Shown here one piece after another: positions 24,723 to 33,409 of a DNA stretch of 64,000 nt. Under the pieces are notes generated by a model. It was not told the origin of the DNA. It saw nothing but the letters and a program-made list of their open reading frames with translations, and ran no database searches. This DNA comes from Streptomyces thermolilacinus SPC6 (GTDB lineage: Bacteria > Actinomycetota > Actinomycetes > Streptomycetales > Streptomycetaceae). Positions within the stretch are counted from its first letter, which is position 1; each line of letters starts with the position of its first letter. The position numbers and the translations under genes are program-made. Location: NCBI RefSeq assembly GCF_000478605.2, contig NZ_ASHX02000001.1, forward strand, positions 4,975,001 through 5,039,000. Reading direction: 5' to 3'.

Positions 24723-25126
24723 CCGGCACCGTACGCAAGGTCGTCACGGGCGCGCCCTGGGAGGAGCAGTTCGGCTACTCCCGCGCGGTGGAGCTGCCCG
24801 GCGGCCTGGTCCTCGTCTCCGGCTGCACGTCCGTCGTGGACGGCGCCGTCGTGGACGGAGGGCCGTACGAGCAGACCGTCAACGCCTTCAACGTGGCGTT
24901 CGACGCGCTCGGGCAGCTCGGCCTCGGCCCCGCGGACGTGGTCCGCACCCGTATGTACATCACCCACGCGCGGGACGTGGAGGAGGTCGGCCGCGCCCAC
25001 AAGGAGCTGTTCGACGCCGTCCGCCCCGCCGCGTCGATGCTCATCGTCTCCGGCCTCGTGGACTCCCGGCTCGTCGTGGAGGTCGAGGTCGAGGCGTACC
25101 GCGTGAACGGAGGTGCCGCGTCATGA
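24719..25126 (+). CDS. Rid (YjgF/YER057c) family protein lacking the catalytic Arg
   Basis: 135 residues, Rid fold. RidA deaminases remove reactive enamine/imine intermediates and need an arginine in a PARS-type motif. Here the motif is PAAS (P103-A104-A105-S106), so the arginine is alanine. The downstream acidic motif EVEVEAYR and VVRTRMYITHA are kept. This puts the protein in a non-RidA Rid subgroup whose activities are mostly unknown. ATG 24719 overlaps the priA stop (ATGA), and its own stop overlaps the hisF ATG, so it is a fixed part of the his operon. Confidence 0.9.
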   Translation: MTGTVRKVVTGAPWEEQFGYSRAVELPGGLVLVSGCTSVVDGAVVDGGPYEQTVNAFNVAFDALGQLGLGPADVVRTRMYITHARDVEEVGRAHKELFDAVRPAASMLIVSGLVDSRLVVEVEVEAYRVNGGAAS

Positions 25127-25893
25127 GCCTCGCGGTACGTGTCATCCCCTGCCTGGACGTGGACAACGGCCGCGTCGTCAAGGGCGTCAACTTCCAGAAC
25201 CTGCGCGACGCGGGCGACCCCGTCGAGATGGCCAAGCTGTACGACGCGGAGGGCGCCGACGAGCTGACGTTCCTCGACATCACCGCGTCGTCCGGCGACC
25301 GGGAGACCACCTACGACGTGGTGCGGCGCACCGCCGAGCAGGTGTTCATCCCGCTCACCGTCGGCGGCGGCGTCCGCAGCGCCGAGGACGTGGACCGGCT
25401 GCTGCGCGCGGGCGCGGACAAGGTCGGCGTCAACACGGCGGCGATCGCCAGGCCCGAGCTGATCCGGGAGATCGCCGAGCGGTTCGGCAGCCAGGTCCTC
25501 GTGCTGTCCGTGGACGCCCGGCGCTGCCCGGAGGGCACCAGCACCCCCTCCGGGTTCGAGGTCACCACGCACGGCGGGCGCCGGGGCACCGGGATCGACG
25601 CCGTCGAGTGGGCGCACCGGGCCGCGGAGCTGGGCGCGGGGGAGATCCTGCTGAACTCCATGGACGCCGACGGCACCAAGGACGGCTACGACACGACGAT
25701 GATCGCGGCGGTGCGCGCGCACGTCTCCGTCCCCGTGATCGCCTCCGGCGGCGCGGGCAAGCTGGACCACTTCCCGCCCGCGATCGACGCGGGCGCGGAC
25801 GCGGTGCTGGCCGCCTCCGTGTTCCACTTCGGCGACCTGCGGATCGGCGAGGTCAAGGCCACCCTCCGCGAGGCCGGCCACCCCGTCCGCTGA
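25123..25893 (+). CDS. hisF: Imidazole glycerol phosphate synthase, cyclase subunit
   Basis: 256 residues, (beta/alpha)8 barrel that joins HisH-derived ammonia to PRFAR, giving IGP and AICAR. Catalytic aspartates are D12 (IPCLDVDNG) and D131 (LSVDARR). Phosphate-binding loops TVGGGVRS and IASGGAGKLDHF are intact. ATG 25123 has GGAGGTG upstream and overlaps the previous stop. Last gene of the plus-strand his cluster; a GC-rich hairpin follows. Confidence 0.97.
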   Translation: MSLAVRVIPCLDVDNGRVVKGVNFQNLRDAGDPVEMAKLYDAEGADELTFLDITASSGDRETTYDVVRRTAEQVFIPLTVGGGVRSAEDVDRLLRAGADKVGVNTAAIARPELIREIAERFGSQVLVLSVDARRCPEGTSTPSGFEVTTHGGRRGTGIDAVEWAHRAAELGAGEILLNSMDADGTKDGYDTTMIAAVRAHVSVPVIASGGAGKLDHFPPAIDAGADAVLAASVFHFGDLRIGEVKATLREAGHPVR

Positions 25894-25898
25894 GCCGC

Positions 25899-25928
25899 GG
25901 GGCCCGTGCGCCTGAGCGGCCGGGCCCC
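25899..25928. terminator. Candidate terminator after hisF
   Basis: GGGGCCCG / CGGGCCCC, 8-bp stem with a 14-base loop, six bases after the hisF stop codon. The following 100 bases are also rich in GGGCC repeats and could form alternatives. Confidence 0.5.
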
Positions 25929-26049
25929 GTGCGCCGAGCCGCGAGGGCCCCGGGAACCGCGGGCGCCGGGCCGCCGGGGACGCGAGCCACCGGCCCGCCC
26001 GCCGCCCGTACCCGCTCCTTCGCGGCCGTACGAGTGGCGGGCGCGGCCG

Positions 26050-26436
26050 TCAGCCCAGCGGCTGGGCCAGCTGGATCAGGTTGCCCACCGTGTCGTCCAG
26101 GACGGCCGTCAGCACGGGCCCCTGCTCCTCGGGCTCCTGCGTGAAGACCACGCCCCGCCCGCGCAGCCGCTCGTACTCCGCCCGCAGGTCGTCCACGCCG
26201 AAGACGACGCACGGCAGCCCCGCCTCCCGCAGCGCCTTCGTGTACTGGCGGGCGATCGGGCTGTCGCCCGGCTCCAGCAGCAGCTCCACGTCCTGGCCCG
26301 GCGCGCCCACCGTGATGAACAGCGCCCCGCCCAGATCGATGTGGGTACGGGTCTCGAAGCCCAGGACGTCCGTGTAGAAGGCGTGCGCCTTCTCCTCGTC
26401 GTCCACGTACACATTGGTCATCGCGATCCTGATCAC
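26050..26436 (-). CDS. VOC (glyoxalase/bleomycin-resistance) superfamily protein
   Basis: 128 residues with the beta-alpha-beta-beta-beta duplication of the VOC fold: MTNVYVDDEEKAHAFYTDVLGF then a second half beginning VVFGVDDLRAEYERL, and the closing DTVGNLIQL. VOC proteins are metal-dependent lyases, dioxygenases or antibiotic-binding proteins; the substrate is not readable here. GTG 26436 lies four bases after the stop of the upstream TIGR03085 gene, so the two form an operon; ATG 26421 is a possible start. Confidence 0.85.
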   Translation of the reverse strand: MIRIAMTNVYVDDEEKAHAFYTDVLGFETRTHIDLGGALFITVGAPGQDVELLLEPGDSPIARQYTKALREAGLPCVVFGVDDLRAEYERLRGRGVVFTQEPEEQGPVLTAVLDDTVGNLIQLAQPLG

Positions 26437-26440
26437 GGGC

Positions 26441-27073
26441 TCAGACTCCCAGCCCCGCCGCGAGGACGCGGGCGACCGCCTCCTTGTCGCCGTCCAGCTC
26501 CACCCGGGCGGCCCCCTGCCGCCCGTACAGGAACAGCGTCAGCTCACCGGGCTCCCCGGTCACCGTCACCACCGGCGTGCCCCGGCGCGCCACGGCCGTC
26601 CGCCCGTCCGGGCGCCGTACGACCAGGCCGACGGGGGAGCGGCGGCCCACCAGCCGGGCCAGCTTCTCCAGCCGCGACCACAGCGCGTCCGCGAACACCG
26701 GGTCCGGCTCGCGCGGCGTCCAGTCCGCCTGCGCCCGCCGCACGTCCTCGGCGTGGACGTAGAACTCGACCGTGTTCGCCCCCTCGTCCACCTGCTTCAG
26801 CGAGAACGGCGACATCCTCGGCGGCCCCGACCGGATCAGCTGCACCAGCTCCTCGTACGGCTTCGCCGCGAATTCCGCCTGGACCCGCTCCAGCCGGTCC
26901 CGCAGCGGCCCCAGCAGCACGCCCGCCGCCGCGTCGGGCCTGCGCTCCCGCACCACCAGGTGGGCGGCAAGGTCGCGGGTGGTCCAGCCGTCGCAGAGGG
27001 TCGGCGCCTCGGGGCCCGCCGCCTCCAACAGATCGGCCAGGAGCAGTCGTTCACGCTTGGCATGGGTGGACAT
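26441..27073 (-). CDS. TIGR03085 / maleylpyruvate isomerase-like protein
   Basis: 210 residues from ATG 27073 (MSTHAKRERLLLADLLEAAG). DinB/MDMPI-type four-helix bundle with the typical TLCDGWTTRDLAAHLVVRERRPD helix and a second metal-ligand region VEFYVHAEDVRRAQ; the C-terminal domain is beta-rich (VTVTGEPGELTLFLYGRQGA). This is the actinobacterial TIGR03085 type. Such proteins may use mycothiol as cofactor, but the substrate is unknown. The start follows TACGCT at leaderless distance, and the gene is divergent from hisI. Confidence 0.85.
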   Translation of the reverse strand: MSTHAKRERLLLADLLEAAGPEAPTLCDGWTTRDLAAHLVVRERRPDAAAGVLLGPLRDRLERVQAEFAAKPYEELVQLIRSGPPRMSPFSLKQVDEGANTVEFYVHAEDVRRAQADWTPREPDPVFADALWSRLEKLARLVGRRSPVGLVVRRPDGRTAVARRGTPVVTVTGEPGELTLFLYGRQGAARVELDGDKEAVARVLAAGLGV

Positions 27074-27080
27074 GCCCGCC

Positions 27081-27086
27081 AGCGTA
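27081..27086 (-). promoter_or_regulatory. Candidate -10 box of the TIGR03085 gene (leaderless)
   Basis: TACGCT on the minus strand, seven bases before the ATG at 27073; no ribosome site. Confidence 0.55.
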
Positions 27087-27144
27087 CGGGGGCCCGCGCC
27101 GGTCCGCCCAGTGGACACGGCCCTGAGCTCCCCGCGCCGCGCGG

Positions 27145-27150
27145 CACAAT
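27145..27150 (+). promoter_or_regulatory. Candidate -10 box of hisI (leaderless)
   Basis: CACAAT, six bases before the ATG at 27157, with no ribosome site. Confidence 0.55.
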
Positions 27151-27156
27151 GGCGTC

Positions 27157-27507
27157 ATGAGCAGCAACCTCGACCCGGCCATCGCCGCCCGTCTCAAGCG
27201 CAGCCCCGACGGGCTGGTCCCGGCCATCGCCCAGCAGTACGACACCGGCGAGGTGCTGATGCTCGGCTGGATGGACGACGAGGCCCTGCACCGCACCCTC
27301 ACCACCGGCCGCTGCACCTACTGGTCGCGCAGCCGCCGCGAGTACTGGGTCAAGGGCGACACCTCCGGGCACGTCCAGCACGTCAAGTCCGTCGCCCTCG
27401 ACTGCGACGCCGACACGCTGCTCGTCAAGGTGGACCAGGTCGGCGCCGCCTGCCACACCGGCGCCCGCACCTGCTTCGACGCCGACGTGCTGCCCCTCGG
27501 CGAGTAG
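27157..27507 (+). CDS. hisI: Phosphoribosyl-AMP cyclohydrolase
   Basis: 116 residues, monofunctional (no HisE pyrophosphohydrolase domain). It opens the adenine ring of PR-AMP in histidine synthesis. Magnesium ligands are D82, D84 and D86 in DCDAD; zinc ligands are C83 and C99, C106 in ACHTGARTC. MLGWMDDEALHRT and YWSRSRREYWVKGDTSG are conserved. It stands apart from the main his cluster and instead precedes trpE, with its TAG stop inside the trpE -10 box. hisG and hisE are not in the window. Confidence 0.96.
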   Translation: MSSNLDPAIAARLKRSPDGLVPAIAQQYDTGEVLMLGWMDDEALHRTLTTGRCTYWSRSRREYWVKGDTSGHVQHVKSVALDCDADTLLVKVDQVGAACHTGARTCFDADVLPLGE

Positions 27508-27510
27508 GGT
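27505..27510 (+). promoter_or_regulatory. Candidate -10 box of trpE, overlapping the hisI stop codon
   Basis: TAGGGT, whose first three bases are the hisI stop codon. Eight bases separate it from the trpE ATG at 27519, with no ribosome site. Confidence 0.55.
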
Positions 27511-27518
27511 CGGGCGCC

Positions 27519-29006
27519 ATGGACCTCGACACCTTCCGCAAGCTGGCGGCCGACCGCCGAGTGATCCCCGTGAGCCGCCGCCTCCTCGCGGACGGCGACA
27601 CCCCCGTGGGCCTCTACCGGAAGCTGGCCGCCGAACGTCCCGGCACCTTCCTCCTGGAGTCCGCCGAGAACGGACGCTCCTGGTCCCGGTACTCCTTCAT
27701 CGGCGTCCGCAGCGCCGCCACCCTGACCGTACGGGACGGGCAGGCGCACTGGCTGGGCACGCCGCCCGTCGGCGTCCCCACCGACGGCGACCCCCTGGAG
27801 GCCCTCCGCGCCACCGTGGAGGCCCTGCACACCCCAAGAGACCTCGCCTCCGGGATGCCGCCCTTCACCGGCGGCATGGTCGGCTACCTCGGCTACGACA
27901 TCGTGCGCCGCCTGGAGCGCATCGGCGACCACGGTGCGGACGAGCTGGGCCTGCCCGAGCTGACCATGCTGCTCACCTCCGACCTGGCCGTCCTCGACCA
28001 CTGGGACGGCACGGTCCTGCTGATCGCCAACGCCATCAACCACAACGACCTCGACACGGGCGTGGACGAGGCGTACGCGGACGCCGTCGCCCGCCTCGAC
28101 GCGATGCAGGCCGACCTCGCCGGGCCCGCCGACTCCGGGCCCGCCGTCCTGCCGCCGTCCGAGCTGCCCGAGTACACCGCCCGCTGGGGCGGCCAGGCGT
28201 ACCAGGAGGCCGTCGAGGACATCAAGGAGCGAATCCGCGCGGGCGAGGCCTTCCAGGTCGTCCCCTCGCAGCGCTTCGAGACCCCCTGCACGGCCAGCGC
28301 CCTGGACGTCTACCGGGTCCTGCGCGCCACCAACCCGTCCCCGTACATGTACCTGCTCCGCCTCGACGGGTTCGACGTCGTCGGCTCCAGCCCGGAGGCG
28401 CTGGTCAAGGTCGAGGCCGGGCACGCCATGGTGCACCCCATCGCCGGGACCCGCCCGCGCGGCGCCACCCCGCAGGAGGACCAGGCCCTCGCCGACGAGC
28501 TGATCGCCGACCCCAAGGAGCGCGCCGAGCACCTCATGCTGGTGGACCTCGGCCGCAACGACCTGGGCCGGGTCTGCGAGCCGGGATCCGTCGAGGTGGT
28601 CGACTTCATGTCCATCGAGCGCTACTCGCACGTCATGCACATCGTGTCCACGGTGACCGGCCGGGTCGCCCGGGGCCGTACCGCCTTCGACGTGCTGACC
28701 GCCTGCTTCCCCGCCGGGACGCTCTCCGGGGCGCCCAAGCCGCGCGCCATGCAGATCATCGAGGAGCTGGAGCCCAGCCGCCGCGGCCTGTACGGCGGCG
28801 CCGTCGGCTACCTGGACTTCGCGGGCGACTCGGACACGGCCATCGCCATCCGCACGGCCCTGCTGCGCGACGGCACGGCGTACGTCCAGGCGGGCGCCGG
28901 AGTCGTCGCGGACTCCGACCCGGTCGCCGAGGACACCGAGTGCCGCAACAAGGCGGCGGCGGTGCTCCGCGCCGTCCACACCGCCAACCGGATGAACCGC
29001 GTCTGA
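27519..29006 (+). CDS. trpE: Anthranilate synthase component I
   Basis: 495 residues. Converts chorismate to anthranilate with ammonia from a glutamine amidotransferase (TrpG not in the window). The chorismate-binding C-terminal half is complete: AFQVVPSQRFE, DGFDVVGSSPEALVKVE, HPIAGTRPRG, VDLGRNDLGRVCEPGSV, FPAGTLSGAPKPRAMQII and GYLDFAGDSDTAIAIRT. The feedback-binding LLESAENG motif is present at the N-terminus. The ATG is 11 bases after the hisI stop and apparently served by its own leaderless promoter. Confidence 0.97.
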   Translation: MDLDTFRKLAADRRVIPVSRRLLADGDTPVGLYRKLAAERPGTFLLESAENGRSWSRYSFIGVRSAATLTVRDGQAHWLGTPPVGVPTDGDPLEALRATVEALHTPRDLASGMPPFTGGMVGYLGYDIVRRLERIGDHGADELGLPELTMLLTSDLAVLDHWDGTVLLIANAINHNDLDTGVDEAYADAVARLDAMQADLAGPADSGPAVLPPSELPEYTARWGGQAYQEAVEDIKERIRAGEAFQVVPSQRFETPCTASALDVYRVLRATNPSPYMYLLRLDGFDVVGSSPEALVKVEAGHAMVHPIAGTRPRGATPQEDQALADELIADPKERAEHLMLVDLGRNDLGRVCEPGSVEVVDFMSIERYSHVMHIVSTVTGRVARGRTAFDVLTACFPAGTLSGAPKPRAMQIIEELEPSRRGLYGGAVGYLDFAGDSDTAIAIRTALLRDGTAYVQAGAGVVADSDPVAEDTECRNKAAAVLRAVHTANRMNRV

Positions 29007-29017
29007 GACGCATGGGG

Positions 29018-29023
29018 GATAGT
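29018..29023 (+). promoter_or_regulatory. Candidate -10 box of the TIGR02234 gene (leaderless)
   Basis: GATAGT, seven bases before the GTG at 29031. Confidence 0.4.
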
Positions 29024-29030
29024 GGGGTAC

Positions 29031-29681
29031 GTGAGTGCCGCATCCGTACCCCAGCCCCGCGCCACCGGCCAGGGCGAGGCGGTGACCGCCCGGAGCGGCC
29101 GCCGCAGCCTCGCCGCGGCCCTGCTCCTCGGCGCGCTCGGAGCCGCCGTCGTCCTGCTCGCCTCCGGCCGCACCTGGACCGAGGGCCGCGTCACCGGCGT
29201 CGGCGGCACGGTCACGCTGGAGGCCGCGGGCGGTGACGTCACCGGCGCCCCCACGGGCCTGGCGGTCGTCGCCCTCGCCGCCCTCGTCGCCGTTCTCGCC
29301 GCCCGGGGCCCCGGCCGACGGGTCGTCGCCCTGCTGCTCGCGCTCAGCGGCGCCGGGGCCGCCGCCGCCGCGCTCATCGGCGCCCACGACAGCGCCGCCC
29401 TCGACGCGCGGGCCGCGCTCACCACCGGCGACACGGCCGCGCGCGCCGTCGGCCTCACCCAGACGGCCTGGCCGTACGTGACGGCCGCCGCCGCCCTGCT
29501 GATCCTCGCCGCCGGGCTCCTCGCCCTGCGGTACGGCAACACCTGGCCCGCCATGTCCGGCCGGTACGAACGCGACGGCGGTCCCCGCGCGCGTACCGCC
29601 CGCCGCGCCCACGACCCCGACCGGCCCGAGGAGCTGTGGAAGGCCCTGGACCGGGGCGAGGACCCCACGGACGGCACCTGA
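29031..29681 (+). CDS. Trp-operon-associated membrane protein (TIGR02234)
   Basis: 216 residues with four membrane segments (about 27-45, 74-93, 98-120 and 143-168) and a charged C-terminal tail ending with RRAHDPDRPEELWKALDRGE. The periplasmic motif ASGRTWTEG and the position directly after trpE match the actinobacterial family named for its association with trp genes. Function unknown; a membrane role in aromatic metabolism or transport is often assumed but not shown. Confidence 0.85.
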   Translation: MSAASVPQPRATGQGEAVTARSGRRSLAAALLLGALGAAVVLLASGRTWTEGRVTGVGGTVTLEAAGGDVTGAPTGLAVVALAALVAVLAARGPGRRVVALLLALSGAGAAAAALIGAHDSAALDARAALTTGDTAARAVGLTQTAWPYVTAAAALLILAAGLLALRYGNTWPAMSGRYERDGGPRARTARRAHDPDRPEELWKALDRGEDPTDGT

Positions 29682-29808
29682 CCGGGACCTTCCGACGCGC
29701 GCGGCGCACCCCCGGATCACCCGGCACGCGCGCGTACGGGACAATGACCGTGAGCGTCCGCACTCGGCGGGGCCTCACCACAGAGCAACATTCAACGAGG
29801 AGCAACTC

Positions 29809-30060
29809 ATGGCGGGCAGCGCCCACGGACACACCCCGGCCGCCTGGACCGGTGTCACCATCTCCTTCATCGGCTTCTGCGTCGCCGGTGTCTTCATGGT
29901 GGCGGCCAACCCGCTCGGCTTCTGGGCCGGAATGGCCGTCGTCGTCCTCGGCGGTGTCGTCGGTGCCGCGATGAAGGCGGCGGGCATGGGCCAGCCGAAG
30001 GAGTCGCGTGAGCAGCACGAGGCACGTGCCGCCGCGGGCCGCGCGCAGGCCACCTCCTGA
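29809..30060 (+). CDS. HGxxPAAW motif membrane protein
   Basis: 83 residues. The N-terminal HGHTPAAWTG gives the family its name. Two membrane segments (about 14-35 and 38-58) follow, then a short charged tail. A good ribosome site (GAGGAG, six bases from the ATG) sets the start. I remember such proteins conserved between trpE and trpC in Streptomyces; function unknown. A GACAAT about 80 bases upstream could be part of its promoter. Confidence 0.85.
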   Translation: MAGSAHGHTPAAWTGVTISFIGFCVAGVFMVAANPLGFWAGMAVVVLGGVVGAAMKAAGMGQPKESREQHEARAAAGRAQATS

Positions 30061-30139
30061 CGCCCGTACGGCGCTGACCCCCGGTCAGACACGAGGCGCG
30101 GTCCGGTCCTGCCGGGCTGCGCCTTTCCGTATGAGCGGT

Positions 30140-30145
30140 GACAAT
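30140..30145 (+). promoter_or_regulatory. Candidate -10 box of the DUF2752 gene (leaderless)
   Basis: GACAAT, six bases before the GTG at 30152. Confidence 0.5.
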
Positions 30146-30151
30146 CGGCGG

Positions 30152-30724
30152 GTGGACACCACGACACCGCCCCCCGCACACCCCGAGCCCCTCGGCGACG
30201 CCGCGCACCCGGCGCACCCGGCGCATGCCGCGCCCGCCGCCGAGGCCACGCACCCGGCGCACGCCGTGCCTCCCGGGCACGCCGCCCGCGCGCCGTACGC
30301 GCCCCCGGGGCCGCCGCCCCCGCCGCTTCCGCTTCACCGGCGGCTCCTCGCGCCGCTGGGCACCCTCGCCGGTGTCGCCGCGGCCTTCGCGTACGTCGGC
30401 GCCGTCGATCCGAACGAGCCCGGCCACTACCCCGCCTGCCCGCTGCTGCGCTACACGGGCCTGTACTGCCCGGGCTGCGGCGGACTGCGCAGCGCCCACG
30501 CCTTCGTCCACGGCGACCTCCCGGCCGCGCTCGGCGCCAACGCCATGGCGGTCGCCGGATACGCCGCCTTCGCCGTGTTCTTGGTGTATTGGCTGGTCAG
30601 GGCGGTGCGCGGGCTGCCCGTACGGCTCAATCCCCGCCCGTTGACGCTCTGGGTGCTCGGCGGGGTCTGGGCCGTCTTCGTCATCGTGCGGAACCTGCCC
30701 TTCGGCTCCGCGCTCGTCCCCTGA
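30152..30724 (+). CDS. DUF2752 membrane protein
   Basis: 190 residues from GTG 30152 (VDTTTPPPAHPEPLG); an upstream ATG at 30131 is less likely because of the -10 box. A Pro/Ala/His-rich disordered region with HPAH repeats fills residues 5-60. The DUF2752 core CPLLRYTGLYCPGCGGLRS, with a CPxC-like cysteine cluster next to membrane segments, follows, then a last helix WVLGGVWAVFVIV. The cysteines could bind metal. Function unknown. Confidence 0.82.
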   Translation: MDTTTPPPAHPEPLGDAAHPAHPAHAAPAAEATHPAHAVPPGHAARAPYAPPGPPPPPLPLHRRLLAPLGTLAGVAAAFAYVGAVDPNEPGHYPACPLLRYTGLYCPGCGGLRSAHAFVHGDLPAALGANAMAVAGYAAFAVFLVYWLVRAVRGLPVRLNPRPLTLWVLGGVWAVFVIVRNLPFGSALVP

Positions 30725-30788
30725 AGGCCCAGGTCAGAGCCGGGTCGTCAACCGGATGCGGACGATGTCCCCACCTCCGGATACCATC

Positions 30789-30820
30789 GAGGGTGTCTGG
30801 CTTGATCAAACATCACCCTC
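30789..30820 (+). promoter_or_regulatory. Leader hairpin upstream of trpC
   Basis: GAGGGTG (30789-30795) pairs with CACCCTC (30814-30820) around an 18-base loop, ending only 20 bases before the trpC GTG and right before its ribosome site (AAAGGGG). No Trp-rich leader peptide is visible, so classical attenuation is not supported, but the hairpin could affect transcription or translation of trpC. Confidence 0.45.
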
Positions 30821-30839
30821 CCGAAAGGGGGCCTCTCGC

Positions 30840-31649
30840 GTGAGTGTGCTCGACGAGATCATCGACGGCGTGCGCGCCGACCTCGCAGAGCGACAGGCGC
30901 GGGTCTCCCTCGACGAGCTCAAGGAGCGGGCCGCCAAGGCCCCCCAGGCCCGCGACGGCGCCGCCGCCCTGCGTGGCGAGGGCGTCAAGGTGATCTGCGA
31001 AGTCAAGCGTTCCAGCCCGTCCAAGGGCGCCCTGGCCGCCATCGCCGACCCCGCGGGACTCGCCGCCGACTACGAGGCGGGCGGCGCGGCCGTGATCTCC
31101 GTCCTCACCGAGCAGCGGCGCTTCGGCGGCTCCCTCGCCGACCTGGAGGCCGTCCGCGCGCGCGTGGACGTGCCGGTCCTGCGCAAGGACTTCATCGTCA
31201 CCGCGTACCAGCTGTGGGAGGCCCGGGCGTACGGCGCGGACGTCGCCCTGCTGATCGTCGCCGCCCTGGACCAGCCCGCGCTGGTCTCGCTGATCGAGCG
31301 CGCCGAGTCCATCGGGCTCACCCCGCTCGTCGAGGTCCACGACGAGGAGGAGGTCTCCCGGGCCGTGGACGCGGGCGCCCGCGTCATCGGCGTCAACGCC
31401 CGGAACCTGAAGACCCTCAAGGTGGACCGCTCCACGTTCGAGCGCGTCGCCCCGGAGATCCCGTCCCACATCGTCAAGGTCGCCGAGTCCGGCATCCGCG
31501 GCCCGCACGACCTGATCGCCTACGCCAACGCGGGCGCCGACGCGGTGCTCGTCGGCGAGTCGCTGGTGACCGGCCGCGACCCGAAGGCCGCCGTGGCCGA
31601 CCTCGTCGCCGCCGGTGCGCACCCGGCGCTGCGGCACGGGCGGGACTGA
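30840..31649 (+). CDS. trpC: Indole-3-glycerol phosphate synthase
   Basis: 269 residues, (beta/alpha)8 barrel that closes the indole ring from CdRP. Conserved blocks: ICEVKRSSPSKG, ISVLTEQRRFGGSL, PVLRKDFIVTAYQLWEARAYGAD, GVNARNLKTLKVD, AESGIRGPHDL and DAVLVGESLVTG. The GTG at 30840 follows AAAGGGG; an in-frame ATG at 30756 exists but lies upstream of the leader hairpin. Starts the trpC-trpM-trpB-trpA group. Confidence 0.97.
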   Translation: MSVLDEIIDGVRADLAERQARVSLDELKERAAKAPQARDGAAALRGEGVKVICEVKRSSPSKGALAAIADPAGLAADYEAGGAAVISVLTEQRRFGGSLADLEAVRARVDVPVLRKDFIVTAYQLWEARAYGADVALLIVAALDQPALVSLIERAESIGLTPLVEVHDEEEVSRAVDAGARVIGVNARNLKTLKVDRSTFERVAPEIPSHIVKVAESGIRGPHDLIAYANAGADAVLVGESLVTGRDPKAAVADLVAAGAHPALRHGRD

Positions 31650-31658
31650 GCGCCCGCC

Positions 31659-31892
31659 GTGCCCGCGCCCGTCACCCCCGTCACCCCGGTCGTGGCCAGG
31701 CCCCGCGCGGCCGTGGCCACGCCCCCGGAGGCGTACGCCCGGCTCGCCCGCGGCTGCCGCCCCCGGGGCTGCCGCGCGCCCGCGCGGCGGGTGCACGGGC
31801 GGCGGGTGCGGTACGTGATCGGCTCGGAGCCCGGCCAGGTCAACGGCATGCGATGGCGCCCCCCGCGGGGTGCGGGGAACACGGCCACGTGA
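31659..31892 (+). CDS. trpM: TrpM, small modulator of tryptophan biosynthesis
   Basis: 77 residues, nine bases after trpC. The C-terminal half carries the pattern I associate with Streptomyces TrpM (formerly trpX): EAYARLARGCRPRGCR, then RRVHGRRVRYVIG and EPGQVNGMRWR. It is strongly basic, with two cysteines and a single Trp. In S. coelicolor the gene between trpC and trpB is reported to modulate tryptophan synthesis and differentiation. Position and sequence agree, but the mechanism is not known. The start is GTG without an obvious ribosome site, suggesting coupling to trpC. Confidence 0.78.
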   Translation: MPAPVTPVTPVVARPRAAVATPPEAYARLARGCRPRGCRAPARRVHGRRVRYVIGSEPGQVNGMRWRPPRGAGNTAT

Positions 31893-31920
31893 CGTGACCC
31901 GTCGCGTCCGGCCACCGGCC

Positions 31921-31985
31921 GACCGACGGTCCGGTCACGACCGACGGTCCTGACCGACCGGCGGTTCGGTCCGGATCGACGGTCC
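31921..31985. repeat. Repeated GACC-GAC-GGTC dyads between trpM and trpB
   Basis: The 12-mer GACCGACGGTCC occurs at 31921-31932 and 31939-31950, and with one change at 31974-31985. Each copy is itself an inverted repeat (GACC/GGTC), and related fragments continue to about 32030. The 230-base trpM-trpB gap contains no gene. Confidence 0.65.
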
Positions 31986-32122
31986 CGGCCGCGTGTCGGT
32001 CTCGACCGGCTGACGGTCGTGGCCCGTCGTCCGGCCGGACAGAAGGCTCCCGTCGGTCCGGCGGTCCCCGCTCCCCCCACGGCGTCGGTGTCCACCCACA
32101 CTCACCGTGAGGTCATTTCCGC

Positions 32123-33405
<1,283 letters not shown>

Positions 33406-33409
<4 letters not shown>

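Noticed and set aside
24719..25126. Standard RidA imine deaminase
   Set aside because: The essential Arg of the PARS-type motif is Ala (PAAS), so plain RidA function should not be assumed.
30756..30839. Longer trpC beginning at the ATG at 30756
   Set aside because: The extra 28 residues match no TrpC sequence and would span the leader hairpin; GTG 30840 has a good ribosome site.
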